Below, piece after piece: positions 1-8,643 of a DNA stretch of 64,000 nt. The stretch's first letter is position 1. Every line of letters begins with the position of its first letter. The position numbers were made by a program, and so were the translations under genes. The notes beneath the pieces were generated by a model. That model was not told where the DNA came from. It did not search any database and worked only from the letters and a program-made list of their open reading frames with translations. This stretch comes from Vibrio lentus. GTDB lineage: Bacteria; Pseudomonadota; Gammaproteobacteria; Enterobacterales; Vibrionaceae. The stretch covers positions 1 to 64,000 of the forward strand of contig NZ_MCZK01000111.1 of assembly GCF_002875945.1 (NCBI RefSeq), read 5' to 3'.

Positions 1-206
1 AATTACGCAACAAAGCCTGAACTATCTGTAACTATCTTCCCTTCCCAGCAATGTGTCAGTAATTCTTCGCGTCTTACAACCTCGCCCTTCGATTCTATTA
101 ACCTTTTTGCAAGTAGAATTTCTTGCCTAGACACATAAGTCTTTATTTTTTTATTAACATTATAAATCTCATTCTTTTTCAAATTAAAATTAACATCCAA
201 TTCCAT
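1..206 (-). CDS. Winged-helix transcriptional regulator, N-terminal fragment (runs off window)
   Basis: Only the first 67 or so residues are inside the window; the frame is still open at the window edge. The visible part has the look of an OmpR/ToxR/CadC-type DNA-binding domain: a short N-terminal strand region, then a helix carrying SRQEILLAKRLIESKGEVV, then REELLTHCWEG and VTDSSGFV, which match the usual recognition region 'VSREELLxxVWGxxxVxDSS'. In this family the domain is often fused to a membrane segment and a periplasmic sensor, but whether that is so here cannot be seen. The long AT-rich upstream region (207-940) would hold its promoter. Function beyond DNA binding is not assigned. 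Confidence 0.65.
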
Positions 207-940
207 TCTATGAAATAACTCCCAATTGATTAATACGATTTATAATTTTAACTATATTATGTATTACCACCTAAAGATGAGAAAGGCCAGTAAATATAAA
301 ATGACTATAGATATAATTGTAAGTATATAAACAAAGTAACGAGCTACTTTTCTGGTCTTATAGTTCAACGAATACGTCATATCTTTCGGTACTTTGAGTT
401 ACAATAATTTGTGGATAATAATATACACAATGAACACGGAAAATGTTCAATCTATCCGATAATTAACTTATTAATAATATTAATTATTGAATTTGTCATT
501 AAATATATTCCGACTTGGCATATCGAGATAGGGAGAACCAGCCATGGTACACTAATATATTGATAGAAATCACATTATTATGTAATCAATCATGTGCTTT
601 CATGGGTTATTTTTAAATAACTATATGGTTTGTTAATTTTTATATTTTTTTACATTGGGAGAGTTAACCGAATTCTAATAATTGTTTAGTGCTTTACAAC
701 TTATTAAGCTTTAATCATATTAAATTTAACTTATTGGATGTTATTTGCTAAAGCTGTATTCCACCAGATTAAATATTTACCTTTCCAATTCCTGAATATC
801 GATTGTGTGAATTTTTCTGGATACAAAAAAACCATGCCTAACAACAAGTTGGACATGGTTTAATTTACTTCTAAATCTGCTGCTAATTTAAGTCATTTTT
901 AATAGGAACCTTATGACAAGTCAAAGCGCTAAATTTAACG
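207..940. other. AT-rich intergenic region, 734 bp
   Basis: This stretch lies between the start of the winged-helix regulator and the end of the acetyltransferase gene. It is strongly AT-rich with no convincing ORF. Apart from the stem-loop at 826-862, I see no recognisable element. Two minus-strand genes flank it, so it should hold the promoter of the regulator. Confidence 0.6.
826..862 (-). terminator. Rho-independent terminator after the acetyltransferase gene
   Basis: AAACCATG (829-836) pairs with CATGGTTT (854-861). Read on the minus strand, the hairpin is followed by a run of T residues. It lies about 80 bp past the stop of the gene at 941-1429. Confidence 0.75.
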
Positions 941-1429
941 TTAAACCAGTCGAGCCATATGATAAGCCGCTACATATTCGCCGTTTCTAAAGGCAAATCC
1001 TGCTGACTCCCCTTCAATCACGAAGCCAAATTTCTTATACAGGCTGATCGCTCTTTCGTTATCGGTATAGACCGTTAATTCCAGTCGTTTGATGTTAATC
1101 CAGTTATCACACAAGTCGATTGCGGTCGCGAGTAGCTGACTACCGACACCTTTGCCTAATACATCGTCTTTAACACCCATACCGAATGAAGCAACATGAC
1201 GCCTTCTCGGATTTACACACACTTCCATTCCCAAATTGCCAACGATTTCATCGTCGATTAACGCTACATAAGAATACACGTTATCAGGGATATTAGAGAT
1301 TCGTTTCTGCCAGCTTTCCAGTGATGGATTTGGGAGTTGCAGCGTACCAGTATAAGCATTAGTGCATTCGTAGACTTCTTTTATTCCCTTCGCATCTGAC
1401 GGTTCAGACCGTCTCACTATAATACTCAT
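941..1429 (-). CDS. yhhY: GNAT N-acetyltransferase, YhhY/AaaT type
   Basis: A 162-residue Gcn5-related acetyltransferase that moves an acetyl group from acetyl-CoA to an amine. The acetyl-CoA pyrophosphate-binding loop LGKGVG is at about residues 91-96, and the C-terminal motif B helix is NERAISLYKKFGF. Several stretches resemble what I remember of E. coli YhhY (AaaT), an L-amino acid N-acetyltransferase: TLQLPNPS, PRRRHVASFG, CDNWINIKRLELTV and RNGEYVAAYHMARL. Length agrees with that protein. It is a single gene with its own terminator downstream. The exact substrate is inferred from similarity and may differ. Confidence 0.85.
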   Translation of the reverse strand: MSIIVRRSEPSDAKGIKEVYECTNAYTGTLQLPNPSLESWQKRISNIPDNVYSYVALIDDEIVGNLGMEVCVNPRRRHVASFGMGVKDDVLGKGVGSQLLATAIDLCDNWINIKRLELTVYTDNERAISLYKKFGFVIEGESAGFAFRNGEYVAAYHMARLV

Positions 1430-1711
1430 CGCAACTCCTACTATTATTCTTCGCTAAATGTGATGCACATCCTCAATGTGCACCTAGACACACTATCAAA
1501 TAGTAAATATTTAACAATAGGTTAGATGAAATTGTTTTTATTGAGGCTGATGTGAGGAATGTATGTGGATGATCTGAAGAAGTAAATTTAAGGAATCAAG
1601 GTTAGTTAAACTGAAGGTAATTCGATACGGGCACCTCGGGTGTGCCCACACCGACAAATCTATGGCGTTAGTTAGCTTTGGTTCATCATGATCTAACTAA
1701 TTCTGTTCTGA

Positions 1712-1891
1712 TTAGTCACGCTCGCATTGAACTTGGAGCACTTTAAGATCGGTAGCATTTAGCTTCTCGGCTAACGCTGCGCCTTCTTCATTACATTGTT
1801 CAAGAGTCGTGAATTGAGTATTAATTTCCATTTCAGCCGTGCTGTCAACGCCACCCATCATTAGGCTTAGAAGTAGTGTTAGTTCGTACAT
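1712..1891 (-). CDS. Small hypothetical protein, 59 residues
   Basis: A 59-codon ORF from an ATG at 1891-1889 to a TAA at 1714-1712. A good ribosome site (AGAGGA) lies about 8 bases upstream of the ATG. The peptide begins MYELTLLLSLMMGG, a short hydrophobic N-terminus, followed by an acidic, helix-forming body with two cysteines (near residues 33 and 56). It has no match to a family I can name. The hydrophobic start plus two spaced cysteines would fit a small exported or membrane-tethered protein, but this is inference. It sits alone between the acetyltransferase and the cydABX operon, on the same strand as both. Confidence 0.6.
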   Translation of the reverse strand: MYELTLLLSLMMGGVDSTAEMEINTQFTTLEQCNEEGAALAEKLNATDLKVLQVQCERD

Positions 1892-2063
1892 TAATTAATC
1901 CTCTTTCGAGCTTTCAAAGCATCCATTCGAATTAGATAAAGTGACCAGAATAAGTACTAGCTCACTTGTTTCGTTTGAGATAATTCTAGCCATTCAGTCG
2001 AATCGAGTCTTACCATTTTGTGCCACTAACTAAGAAAGCAGCATAGCCATGATTTAAAGGTAT

Positions 2064-2098
2064 AAAAAAGACCAGAGCATCATCTTCTGGTCTTTTTA
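2064..2098 (-). terminator. Rho-independent terminator of the cydABX operon
   Basis: AAAAAGACCAGA (2065-2076) pairs with TCTGGTCTTTTT (2086-2097), a 12-bp perfect stem with T-rich ends in both directions. It lies 16 bp past the cydX stop. Confidence 0.9.
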
Positions 2099-2113
2099 TG
2101 AATCAAACGTCAA

Positions 2114-2215
2114 TCAGAGTTCTGTTTCCGAATCACTTTTTTCTAAACTGATGGCGTTCAAAACAGCGAATGCTGACGCTAAGAACAGACCTAGTATCCA
2201 AACAAAATACCACAT
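2114..2215 (-). CDS. cydX: Cytochrome bd oxidase small subunit CydX
   Basis: A 33-residue single-span membrane peptide beginning MWYFVWILGLFLASAFAV, which matches the CydX/YbgT pattern (MWYFxWILGxxLA). CydX binds the CydAB core in the inner membrane and is needed for stable haem b595/d insertion and activity. The ATG is at 2215. Its Shine-Dalgarno (TAAGGAG) overlaps the stop codon of cydB, so translation is probably coupled. No ybgE-like gene follows; a terminator does. The gene is below normal ORF-calling length limits and easily missed. Confidence 0.92.
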   Translation of the reverse strand: MWYFVWILGLFLASAFAVLNAISLEKSDSETEL

Positions 2216-2225
2216 GAAAAACTCC

Positions 2226-3362
2226 TTAATACAGTGTATGGCCGTTGCGTTCGACATACTCACTATCGAGTCGTCCAAGCATGGTGCGATAACTAAAAGC
2301 GGTGTAACACAGGATGATTGGCACCATCACAAACGCTACGCCTGTCATTATGTTCAAGGTCAGTTCGCTCGATGTTGAATCCCACAACGTTAAGCTATGG
2401 CTTGGATTAACACTCGACGGAATAATGAATGGGAACATCGAAAAGCCAGCCGTTAACACAATGCACGCATTAGTAAAGCTTGAACTGATAAAAGCCAGCG
2501 CATCCCACTTTAATCTAACACTCAACAGCGCCAACAACGGAATGAGCACACTGCCAATCGGCGCAAACCACATCCAAGGGTAAGTCTCGAAGTTTGTTAA
2601 CCAAGCACCGGTTTCTGCTATCGCTTGTTTGTTTAACGGATTTGAGACAGCGCTATGGTTCAATTCACTGACAATCAGATAACCATCAATTTGACTTATC
2701 GATAAACCGCCAATGACCATAAGGCTAGCTACAAGTATCGCACTCGCCTGCGCAACCAATCTTGCCTTGTTGTATAGCGCATCTGTCGTTTTCATCATCA
2801 GCCAAGCACCGCCTTGCAACAACGCCATCAATAACCCAACGAAGCCACACAGCAGAGCAAACGGATTAAGCAAATCAACAAACAATCCGTGGTATTCAAC
2901 CATAAGTAAGCTATTGAGCGAGAAAGGAAGCCCTTGCATCAAGTTGCCAAACGCGACACCAAATAAAATCGGCGGAAAGAAGCCCGAGAATGAAATCGCC
3001 AAGTCACACACTTTGCGCCATTGGTCGTTATCAATTTTGGCTCGGTACTCAAGCGCAAGAGGACGCAGCCACAATGAGATAAGCGCTAAGTACATCGCCA
3101 CATATAAGCTTGAAAACGATGTCGCATACACTAAAGGCCAAGCCGCAAACAAAGCGCCACCTGCGGTAATTAACCACACTTGGTTGCCGTCCCAATGGGG
3201 TGCGATGGAGTTAATCATCACTCGTCTTTCAGAGTTGGTTTTACCGATAAACGGTAATAACGCTCCTACTCCCATATCGAAGCCATCAGTGATCATAAAA
3301 CCAATCAGCAACACACCGATTAGCACCCACCAAATTAAACGTAATGTGTCATATTCGAACAT
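2226..3362 (-). CDS. cydB: Cytochrome bd ubiquinol oxidase subunit II
   Basis: A 378-residue polytopic inner-membrane protein, the usual length for CydB. Its start (YDTLRLIWWVLIGVLLIGFMITDGFDMGVG) and the following NSIAPHWDGNQVWLITAGGA are hallmark CydB sequence; the DGFDMG motif includes the conserved acidic residue of the proton path. With CydA it forms the high-affinity quinol:O2 oxidoreductase that works at low oxygen and resists nitric oxide, sulfide and cyanide. It starts 12 bp after cydA ends and is followed directly by cydX. Confidence 0.97.
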   Translation of the reverse strand: MFEYDTLRLIWWVLIGVLLIGFMITDGFDMGVGALLPFIGKTNSERRVMINSIAPHWDGNQVWLITAGGALFAAWPLVYATSFSSLYVAMYLALISLWLRPLALEYRAKIDNDQWRKVCDLAISFSGFFPPILFGVAFGNLMQGLPFSLNSLLMVEYHGLFVDLLNPFALLCGFVGLLMALLQGGAWLMMKTTDALYNKARLVAQASAILVASLMVIGGLSISQIDGYLIVSELNHSAVSNPLNKQAIAETGAWLTNFETYPWMWFAPIGSVLIPLLALLSVRLKWDALAFISSSFTNACIVLTAGFSMFPFIIPSSVNPSHSLTLWDSTSSELTLNIMTGVAFVMVPIILCYTAFSYRTMLGRLDSEYVERNGHTLY

Positions 3363-3374
3363 GAGTCAGTCACC

Positions 3375-4961
3375 TTATTGTTGAACTTGTTGTGCCAATT
3401 TGGCTTCAAGTGATGTTGTTGTTTGTTCATAGTGATAGCGCCCTGTTTTCAAACTGCTCGGGCCTTTTTTGACGACGGTAATCATCAAGTAACTTTCAAC
3501 AATGATGAAGACGGTATAGAGGCTAATAATTAGCGCGAGAGACGTAAGCAAGTTCTCAACGGTTTGCGAAGATGCCGCGACCGCAACAGGGAGAACTTCA
3601 CCAACCGCCCATGGCTGACGACCATACTCAGCAACAAACCAACCAGCTTCGATTGCCACCCAAGGTAATGGAATCGACCAAAGCGCCGCCTTCAATAGCC
3701 AAGGCTTTTGAGTGATGTTTTTACGGTAGGTTTGTAAGAAAGCCGCACCAAAGACAAACAACATAATGAAGCCACAACCCACCATGATTCTGAATGACCA
3801 GAACAAAGGCCACACAGTTGGGATTGAATCATCGGCTGCTTGTTGGATTTGCTGTTCGGTAGCGTCAGTCACGGTGTCTGTGTATCGCTTAAGCAATAAA
3901 CCATAGCCGAGGTCATGCTTGGTTTGATCGAAAGCTTGTTCTGTCTCATTCGAAGTGTCACCCGCACGCAAACGCTCTAGCAATTCATAAGCAATAATGC
4001 CGTTTCGAATACGCACGAGATGTTGCTCTCGCAAGTCATGAAGACCGGTCACTTGTTCATCCAATGAACGCGTTGCAATAATCCCCATCACATAAGGAAT
4101 TTTCACAGCGAAGTCGGTTTTCCCTTCCTCTTGGTTTGGTAATCCGAACAAGGTAAACGCCGCAGGAGCAGGCTCGGTGTGCCATTCCGCTTCTATTGCA
4201 GCAAGTTTTACTTTTTGAACGTCACCCAGTTCATAGCCGGACTCATCGCCCAATACGATTACTGAGATAATTGAAGCGATTCCAAAGGATGCCGCCACGG
4301 CGAAAGAGCGTTTGGCAAAGGCAACATCTCGACCTTTCAGCAAGTAGTATGAACTCACGCCAAGGATAAACATCGCACCGCAGGTATAAGCTGAGGCGAC
4401 TGTGTGCAAGAACTTAACCTGCGCAACTGGGTTGAGCACCACTTCGGCGAAGCTGGTCATTTCCATACGCATGGTTTGGTAATTGAACTCTGACCCAATC
4501 GGGTTTTGCATCCAACCGTTAGCAACCAGAATCCATAATGCAGAGAAGCTAGAGCCCAACGCCACCAGCCAAGTCACGACAAGGTGTTGGCGTTTGGAAA
4601 GCCTTTCCCAGCCGAAGAAGAAGAGGCCAACAAAGGTGGATTCAAGGAAGAATGCGACAAGGGCTTCAATAGCAAGGGGAGCACCAAAGATGTCGCCGAC
4701 ATAGTGAGAATAATAAGACCAGTTGGTGCCGAACTGGAACTCCATGGTTAAACCCGTCGTGACACCCAAGGCGAAGTTAATACCAAACAGTTTGCCCCAA
4801 AAGCGAGTCATATCCTGATAGATTTGTTTACCGGTGAGCACATAGATTGACTCCATGATCGCCAGTAAGCAAGACATACCGATAGTTAACGGGACGAAGA
4901 GAAAGTGGAACATAGCGGTTAGCGCAAACTGTAAACGCGACAATTCAACTACATCAAACAT
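3375..4961 (-). CDS. cydA: Cytochrome bd ubiquinol oxidase subunit I
   Basis: A 528-residue protein of CydA length. The haem b595 ligand His19 is present ([14 protein letters not shown]). It has a long Q-loop ([20 protein letters not shown] ... [11 protein letters not shown]), which places it in the long-loop E. coli-type subgroup rather than the short-loop cyanide-insensitive group. The C-terminal [13 protein letters not shown] motif is typical. First gene of cydA-cydB-cydX. The upstream 175 bp carries two copies of an 11-mer (5041-5051 and 5065-5075) that could be regulator sites, and a MocR gene lies just beyond. Confidence 0.97.
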   Translation of the reverse strand: MFDVVELSRLQFALTAMFHFLFVPLTIGMSCLLAIMESIYVLTGKQIYQDMTRFWGKLFGINFALGVTTGLTMEFQFGTNWSYYSHYVGDIFGAPLAIEALVAFFLESTFVGLFFFGWERLSKRQHLVVTWLVALGSSFSALWILVANGWMQNPIGSEFNYQTMRMEMTSFAEVVLNPVAQVKFLHTVASAYTCGAMFILGVSSYYLLKGRDVAFAKRSFAVAASFGIASIISVIVLGDESGYELGDVQKVKLAAIEAEWHTEPAPAAFTLFGLPNQEEGKTDFAVKIPYVMGIIATRSLDEQVTGLHDLREQHLVRIRNGIIAYELLERLRAGDTSNETEQAFDQTKHDLGYGLLLKRYTDTVTDATEQQIQQAADDSIPTVWPLFWSFRIMVGCGFIMLFVFGAAFLQTYRKNITQKPWLLKAALWSIPLPWVAIEAGWFVAEYGRQPWAVGEVLPVAVAASSQTVENLLTSLALIISLYTVFIIVESYLMITVVKKGPSSLKTGRYHYEQTTTSLEAKLAQQVQQ

Positions 4962-5040
4962 TTAAGCTCCAAACATCATAATGATGGCTTTCATATTAAG
5001 AATTGGAGCGTATTTCAGCACAGTTCGAACAAACCAAACT

Positions 5041-5075
5041 AGAACAGATTGATGGTTAAAAAACAGAACAGATTG
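5041..5075. promoter_or_regulatory. Direct repeat in the cydA promoter region (possible MocR site)
   Basis: AGAACAGATTG occurs at 5041-5051 and again at 5065-5075, 24 bp apart, about 80-115 bp upstream of the cydA start. MocR-family regulators generally bind paired direct repeats, and a MocR gene lies immediately upstream. The link to that regulator is inference. Confidence 0.4.
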
Positions 5076-5136
5076 TTTATCCAGTCAGTAGAGACTAGCG
5101 TTGAAGTATGAAGCAGCCGGTAACTCAGCTAACGAC

Positions 5137-6555
5137 TTAGGCTTGTGATTCCATAGTTCTGATTAGGTTGCCGAGCGTTTGAATTGCCTCTGCGATTTTG
5201 TCGTCGCAAGCATACGAGCAATTAAGTCGAATGTGATGGGAGAATTTTTTGTCACTACTGAATATGATCCCTGGCGCGACAGAGATGTTGTGTTCAAGAG
5301 CTCGCTCATAAAGCTTCTCAACACAAACAGAGTGAGGCAATTCTATCCAAAGGAAGTAACCGCCTTGGCTTTTATGAATCAGAGCACTCTTAGGCAAACT
5401 GGATTCTAGAAGTGCTATATGCGCCTTCTTCCTTTCATTCAGCAGTTTACGAAGCTTTTTAAGGTGATTGTCATAGCTATAAAACGTCAGGTAGTGAGAC
5501 AAGCCAAGTTGAATAGGAATACTGCTGGAAAGTGTCGATAAGTGCTGCAACCGCTGAATCTTTAGCGCTTGTTTACGTGCCACTACCCAACCAATTCGAA
5601 AGCCCGGTGACAGGGACTTGGAAAACGAACCACAAAGCATGATCTGCTCGCCAGTATCATAGGCTTTGGCGGGCAATGATGTTTGATTACCAACGTGAAG
5701 CTCACGGTACACATCATCTTCAATCATCGGGATCTTATGTTGATTCACCAACTCAGCCAGTCGTTGCTTGTTGTTGTCACTCATCGAATAACCGACTGGG
5801 TTTTGTGATTCGGTCATGAACCAACACGCTTTGATGTCCATCGACGCGAACACCGACTCCAACACATCAAGATCGATTCCGGTTTCTGGGTCTGTTGGTA
5901 TTTCCACTGCCGTAAGGTTTAGCCGTTCTATGGTCTGCAACACGCCATAGAACGCAGGATACTCGATAGCGACCAAGTCACCCGGCTCTGTGCAAGATTG
6001 TAAACAGAGATTAAGCGCTTCCATCGCTCCAGAAGTAATCACAATATCGTCAGGCAGTACATTTAACCCATGCATTTGGTAACGCTGGGCTATTTGTCTA
6101 CGGAGTGTTTCGCTGCCCGGAGGTAAATTGGTGAGCATGCTGTTATCCGACATTTGGCGGCTGGCATTGGCTAAACTGCGCGACAATGCTTGATGCGGAA
6201 ACAAAGCAGGGTCTGGGAATGCCGAGCTGAGTGGAATGATGCTAGGGTCTTTGGCTCGTTGAAGTACATCGTAAAGCAGGTCACTGATTTTAACGGGATA
6301 CGGTTTGATGACTTTTTGTTGCGCGTGTTCTGAGGTGAATACATTTCTACGCGGCAACACGAAATAGCCAGACTTAGGCTTTGAGCGCACATAGCCTTGA
6401 TCTTCAAGCTGTTGATACGCCTGCAGCACAGTCTCGATACTGAGTTTGTAACGCTTACATGCGTCTCGAATTGATGGGATTTTCTCACCACTCAGCCAAA
6501 TGTTTTGTTCTATCTGATTCTTGATTGTATTGGCGAGTATCTGAGATTTTTTCAT
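5137..6555 (-). CDS. MocR-type regulator (GntR winged helix fused to aminotransferase-like domain)
   Basis: About 472 residues. Residues 1-70 are a GntR winged helix (IPSIRDACKRYKLSIETVLQAYQQLEDQGYV). From about residue 100 to the end is a fold-type I aminotransferase-like domain, with the PLP lysine in CGSFSKSLSPGFRIGW near residue 313 and the conserved IEDDVYREL. MocR proteins bind PLP and usually act as regulators rather than enzymes. The ATG at 6555 is preferred over a TTG one codon upstream. It lies upstream of cydA on the same strand with a 175-bp gap, so it may control cydABX or its own gene; the target is not known from sequence. Confidence 0.88.
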   Translation of the reverse strand: MKKSQILANTIKNQIEQNIWLSGEKIPSIRDACKRYKLSIETVLQAYQQLEDQGYVRSKPKSGYFVLPRRNVFTSEHAQQKVIKPYPVKISDLLYDVLQRAKDPSIIPLSSAFPDPALFPHQALSRSLANASRQMSDNSMLTNLPPGSETLRRQIAQRYQMHGLNVLPDDIVITSGAMEALNLCLQSCTEPGDLVAIEYPAFYGVLQTIERLNLTAVEIPTDPETGIDLDVLESVFASMDIKACWFMTESQNPVGYSMSDNNKQRLAELVNQHKIPMIEDDVYRELHVGNQTSLPAKAYDTGEQIMLCGSFSKSLSPGFRIGWVVARKQALKIQRLQHLSTLSSSIPIQLGLSHYLTFYSYDNHLKKLRKLLNERKKAHIALLESSLPKSALIHKSQGGYFLWIELPHSVCVEKLYERALEHNISVAPGIIFSSDKKFSHHIRLNCSYACDDKIAEAIQTLGNLIRTMESQA

Positions 6556-6690
6556 CAAAAAGTCTTTTCTATCTAATGTGTAAAAGATTACTAAACCGTG
6601 AATATTCGAAGTACTCGGACATTCAGGTATAACAAAGCCCTACCCTAAACCCAATTACCTTCACGGTCGACTTGTTTATCTCTCCCATAA

Positions 6691-6727
6691 GAAAAGACAC
6701 CACACTCGTCAATCAAGTGTGGTGCCT
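6691..6727 (-). terminator. Terminator after the CBM-bearing LPMO gene
   Basis: CACCACACT (6698-6706) pairs with AGTGTGGTG (6716-6724). On the minus strand it is followed by a T-rich stretch. It sits past an 8-bp tandem repeat that separates it from the stop codon at 6800. Confidence 0.75.
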
Positions 6728-6742
6728 TAATTATATAGCTAG

Positions 6743-6790
6743 TTAGTTACTTAGTTACTTAGTTACTTAGTTACTTAGTTACTTAGTTTA
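6743..6790. repeat. 8-bp tandem repeat TTAGTTAC, about six copies
   Basis: Five exact copies of TTAGTTAC and a sixth with one change run from 6743 to 6790, right behind the stop codon of the LPMO gene and ahead of its terminator. Such an array can change length by slippage; whether it affects the transcript 3' end is unknown. Confidence 0.9.
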
Positions 6791-6799
6791 ACTAGCTGA

Positions 6800-8302
6800 C
6801 TAGTTAGCTGGACGCCAAACGCCCCATTTGTCGTTTTCGTAGGTCGCCTTAGGGTTTTCACCACCCTGAACCCACCATTGTGCTTTCCACGACTGGTTCG
6901 AGTAAGTCACTACTTCACCGCCAAGGTAAGTCGCTGATGAACCCCAAGTGCCTGGGTCTGGGTCAGGTGTTGGATCAGGATCCGGCGTTGGATCTGGGTC
7001 TGGTGTTACGCCACCGTCATCAGCAATCACTTCGAACGTGAAGGTTTCAACACTTTCGCTTTCAATAGAGCTAGCAATGAATGACAAAGTTTCGTTCGCC
7101 GTAATCGCAGTCGTATCGACAACAATTGAAGCCGTGCCGTTGTTTTGAATGCTAACTGCAGAACCTTGAGTTTGTGTTAGGTTTGCTGCTTCGCTCGTTG
7201 CAATCACAACTTTATCGCCAGCATTAACAACATTGTCACTCTTCACTAATTCGTAGATGTCGCCTTTTAACGGCTCAACACCGCCGTCACCACCTTCAAT
7301 CAGCGTTAGCTGACCTGAAGCGCGGCTATCTTTTGAGTTAAAGAAGTTACGTGAAGGATCGTTTTGGAAATACATGTAGTGCTGCATTTCAGCATGCCAG
7401 TCACCAATGAAGATCGCACCGTCTTTAAACTCTTCGTGCCAGCCGTTGATTTCTGAAGCCAACAAGCGAGCCCAATCGTTAACGTTTGTTCCATCAATAA
7501 CAATGTCGAAGCTACGTGCTACTTCACCGTATTTGTTGATGATGTCGTACTTAACTGTGTCACCAACTTCTGGCGTACCAAACTGGTCAGAAACAAACAG
7601 GTCGCCACGTACTAGATCAGGCTGTGGTGTAGGATCTGGCGGAGGTGTTGTACCACCCGCGATAGTAATGTCGGAACAGTTGTAGAAGCCTTCGCCCGCA
7701 GCATCGTCACGCTGCCAACGTACATATAGGATTGCATCACCAGAGCGGTCAGATGGAATGGTCACGTTGATACGGTATTTGCCACCGCTTACAGGAACAT
7801 TGCCCACTTCTTGGATAAGATCTAAGTCACCCCACGCTAGGCCTTTGCTCAGGTCTGCGTTTGGTTTCGTTAGGTAGAACTCCCAGAATGAAGGGTTGTG
7901 TGGCGCAGTCGCGTTGAATACATATTCAAATGTACCAGTGCTTAACTCGGTGCGAGTCCAACCAGTATGAGGCGCACCCATACCGCGCTTTTGCGAATCG
8001 TTGGCATAACATAGCGTGCCATCAGGAATCGCCGCTTTCACAGCGTTGATGTTGTTGAAATCCTGAATATTTTTTGCGTATTCGTTACGTTGAACAAACG
8101 GGTACGAGCCAGAAATATCTTTCGCTTGAGCACATGCTGCATTCGGTGGTGTACCCGACCAAATCCCGCCTTGCTCGTAACACGTGTTCTGACGTGCACT
8201 TGGAAATTCAGACCAACCATGAGCATTTGCCACTGACGGCACACTCGATAGCATAGCCATACCTACTGCTACTTTTAATATATTATTATTTATTGTTGTC
8301 AC
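6800..8302 (-). CDS. AA10 lytic polysaccharide monooxygenase with CBM5/12 chitin-binding tail
   Basis: A 500-residue secreted copper enzyme predicted to cleave chitin oxidatively. The signal peptide ends ...SVANA, leaving His28 as mature residue 1; together with His112 (GAPHTGW) it forms the histidine brace, and Phe206 (GEGFYNCS) would be the axial residue. Residues 28-215 are the AA10 domain. A middle region (about 230-330) resembles the GbpA second domain, followed by an Ig-like stretch, a Pro-Asp-rich repeat linker and a C-terminal CBM5/12 with the usual WxxxxxYxxG and WKAQWW motifs. The start is GTG at 8302 with GTGGGAAA just upstream. It is transcribed in the same direction as the gbpA gene upstream, but with its own terminator. 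Confidence 0.9.
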   Translation of the reverse strand: MTTINNNILKVAVGMAMLSSVPSVANAHGWSEFPSARQNTCYEQGGIWSGTPPNAACAQAKDISGSYPFVQRNEYAKNIQDFNNINAVKAAIPDGTLCYANDSQKRGMGAPHTGWTRTELSTGTFEYVFNATAPHNPSFWEFYLTKPNADLSKGLAWGDLDLIQEVGNVPVSGGKYRINVTIPSDRSGDAILYVRWQRDDAAGEGFYNCSDITIAGGTTPPPDPTPQPDLVRGDLFVSDQFGTPEVGDTVKYDIINKYGEVARSFDIVIDGTNVNDWARLLASEINGWHEEFKDGAIFIGDWHAEMQHYMYFQNDPSRNFFNSKDSRASGQLTLIEGGDGGVEPLKGDIYELVKSDNVVNAGDKVVIATSEAANLTQTQGSAVSIQNNGTASIVVDTTAITANETLSFIASSIESESVETFTFEVIADDGGVTPDPDPTPDPDPTPDPDPGTWGSSATYLGGEVVTYSNQSWKAQWWVQGGENPKATYENDKWGVWRPAN

Positions 8303-8643
8303 TTTCCCACTCTCTATTATTTTACCCTGAGCACAACGTCAATTGGTCACTTACCAATCAAGATTGCAGTTCGAGGGTTTATAGTTTTTGTTTGAAGAAC
8401 AAGGAAAAATATATACGTCAATTTTATCAATAACAGAGGGTTTTATATTGATAGGAATCAGCATCACACAACTCAAACAAATGCATTGTAGATAGATGAT
8501 GTTGCTTCGAATTATTGGATCTCAGTATTCCATCTTGATTGAGGAAACAATATTCAAAGTGAATAAAAAAACGGCTTAATGATTAAGCCGCTTTGGGGTT
8601 TGTATATCGAATAGAAACTAGAGCCTAATCGATTAGTGGAATA
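8303..8643. other. Intergenic region between the two LPMO genes, 341 bp
   Basis: AT-rich with no ORF. It contains the gbpA terminator at its high-coordinate end (8564-8592) and should contain the promoter for the downstream LPMO gene. No clear operator was recognised. Confidence 0.6.
8564..8592 (-). terminator. Terminator after gbpA
   Basis: CGGCTTAA (8572-8579) pairs with TTAAGCCG (8583-8590). On the minus strand the hairpin is followed by seven T residues. Confidence 0.88.
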
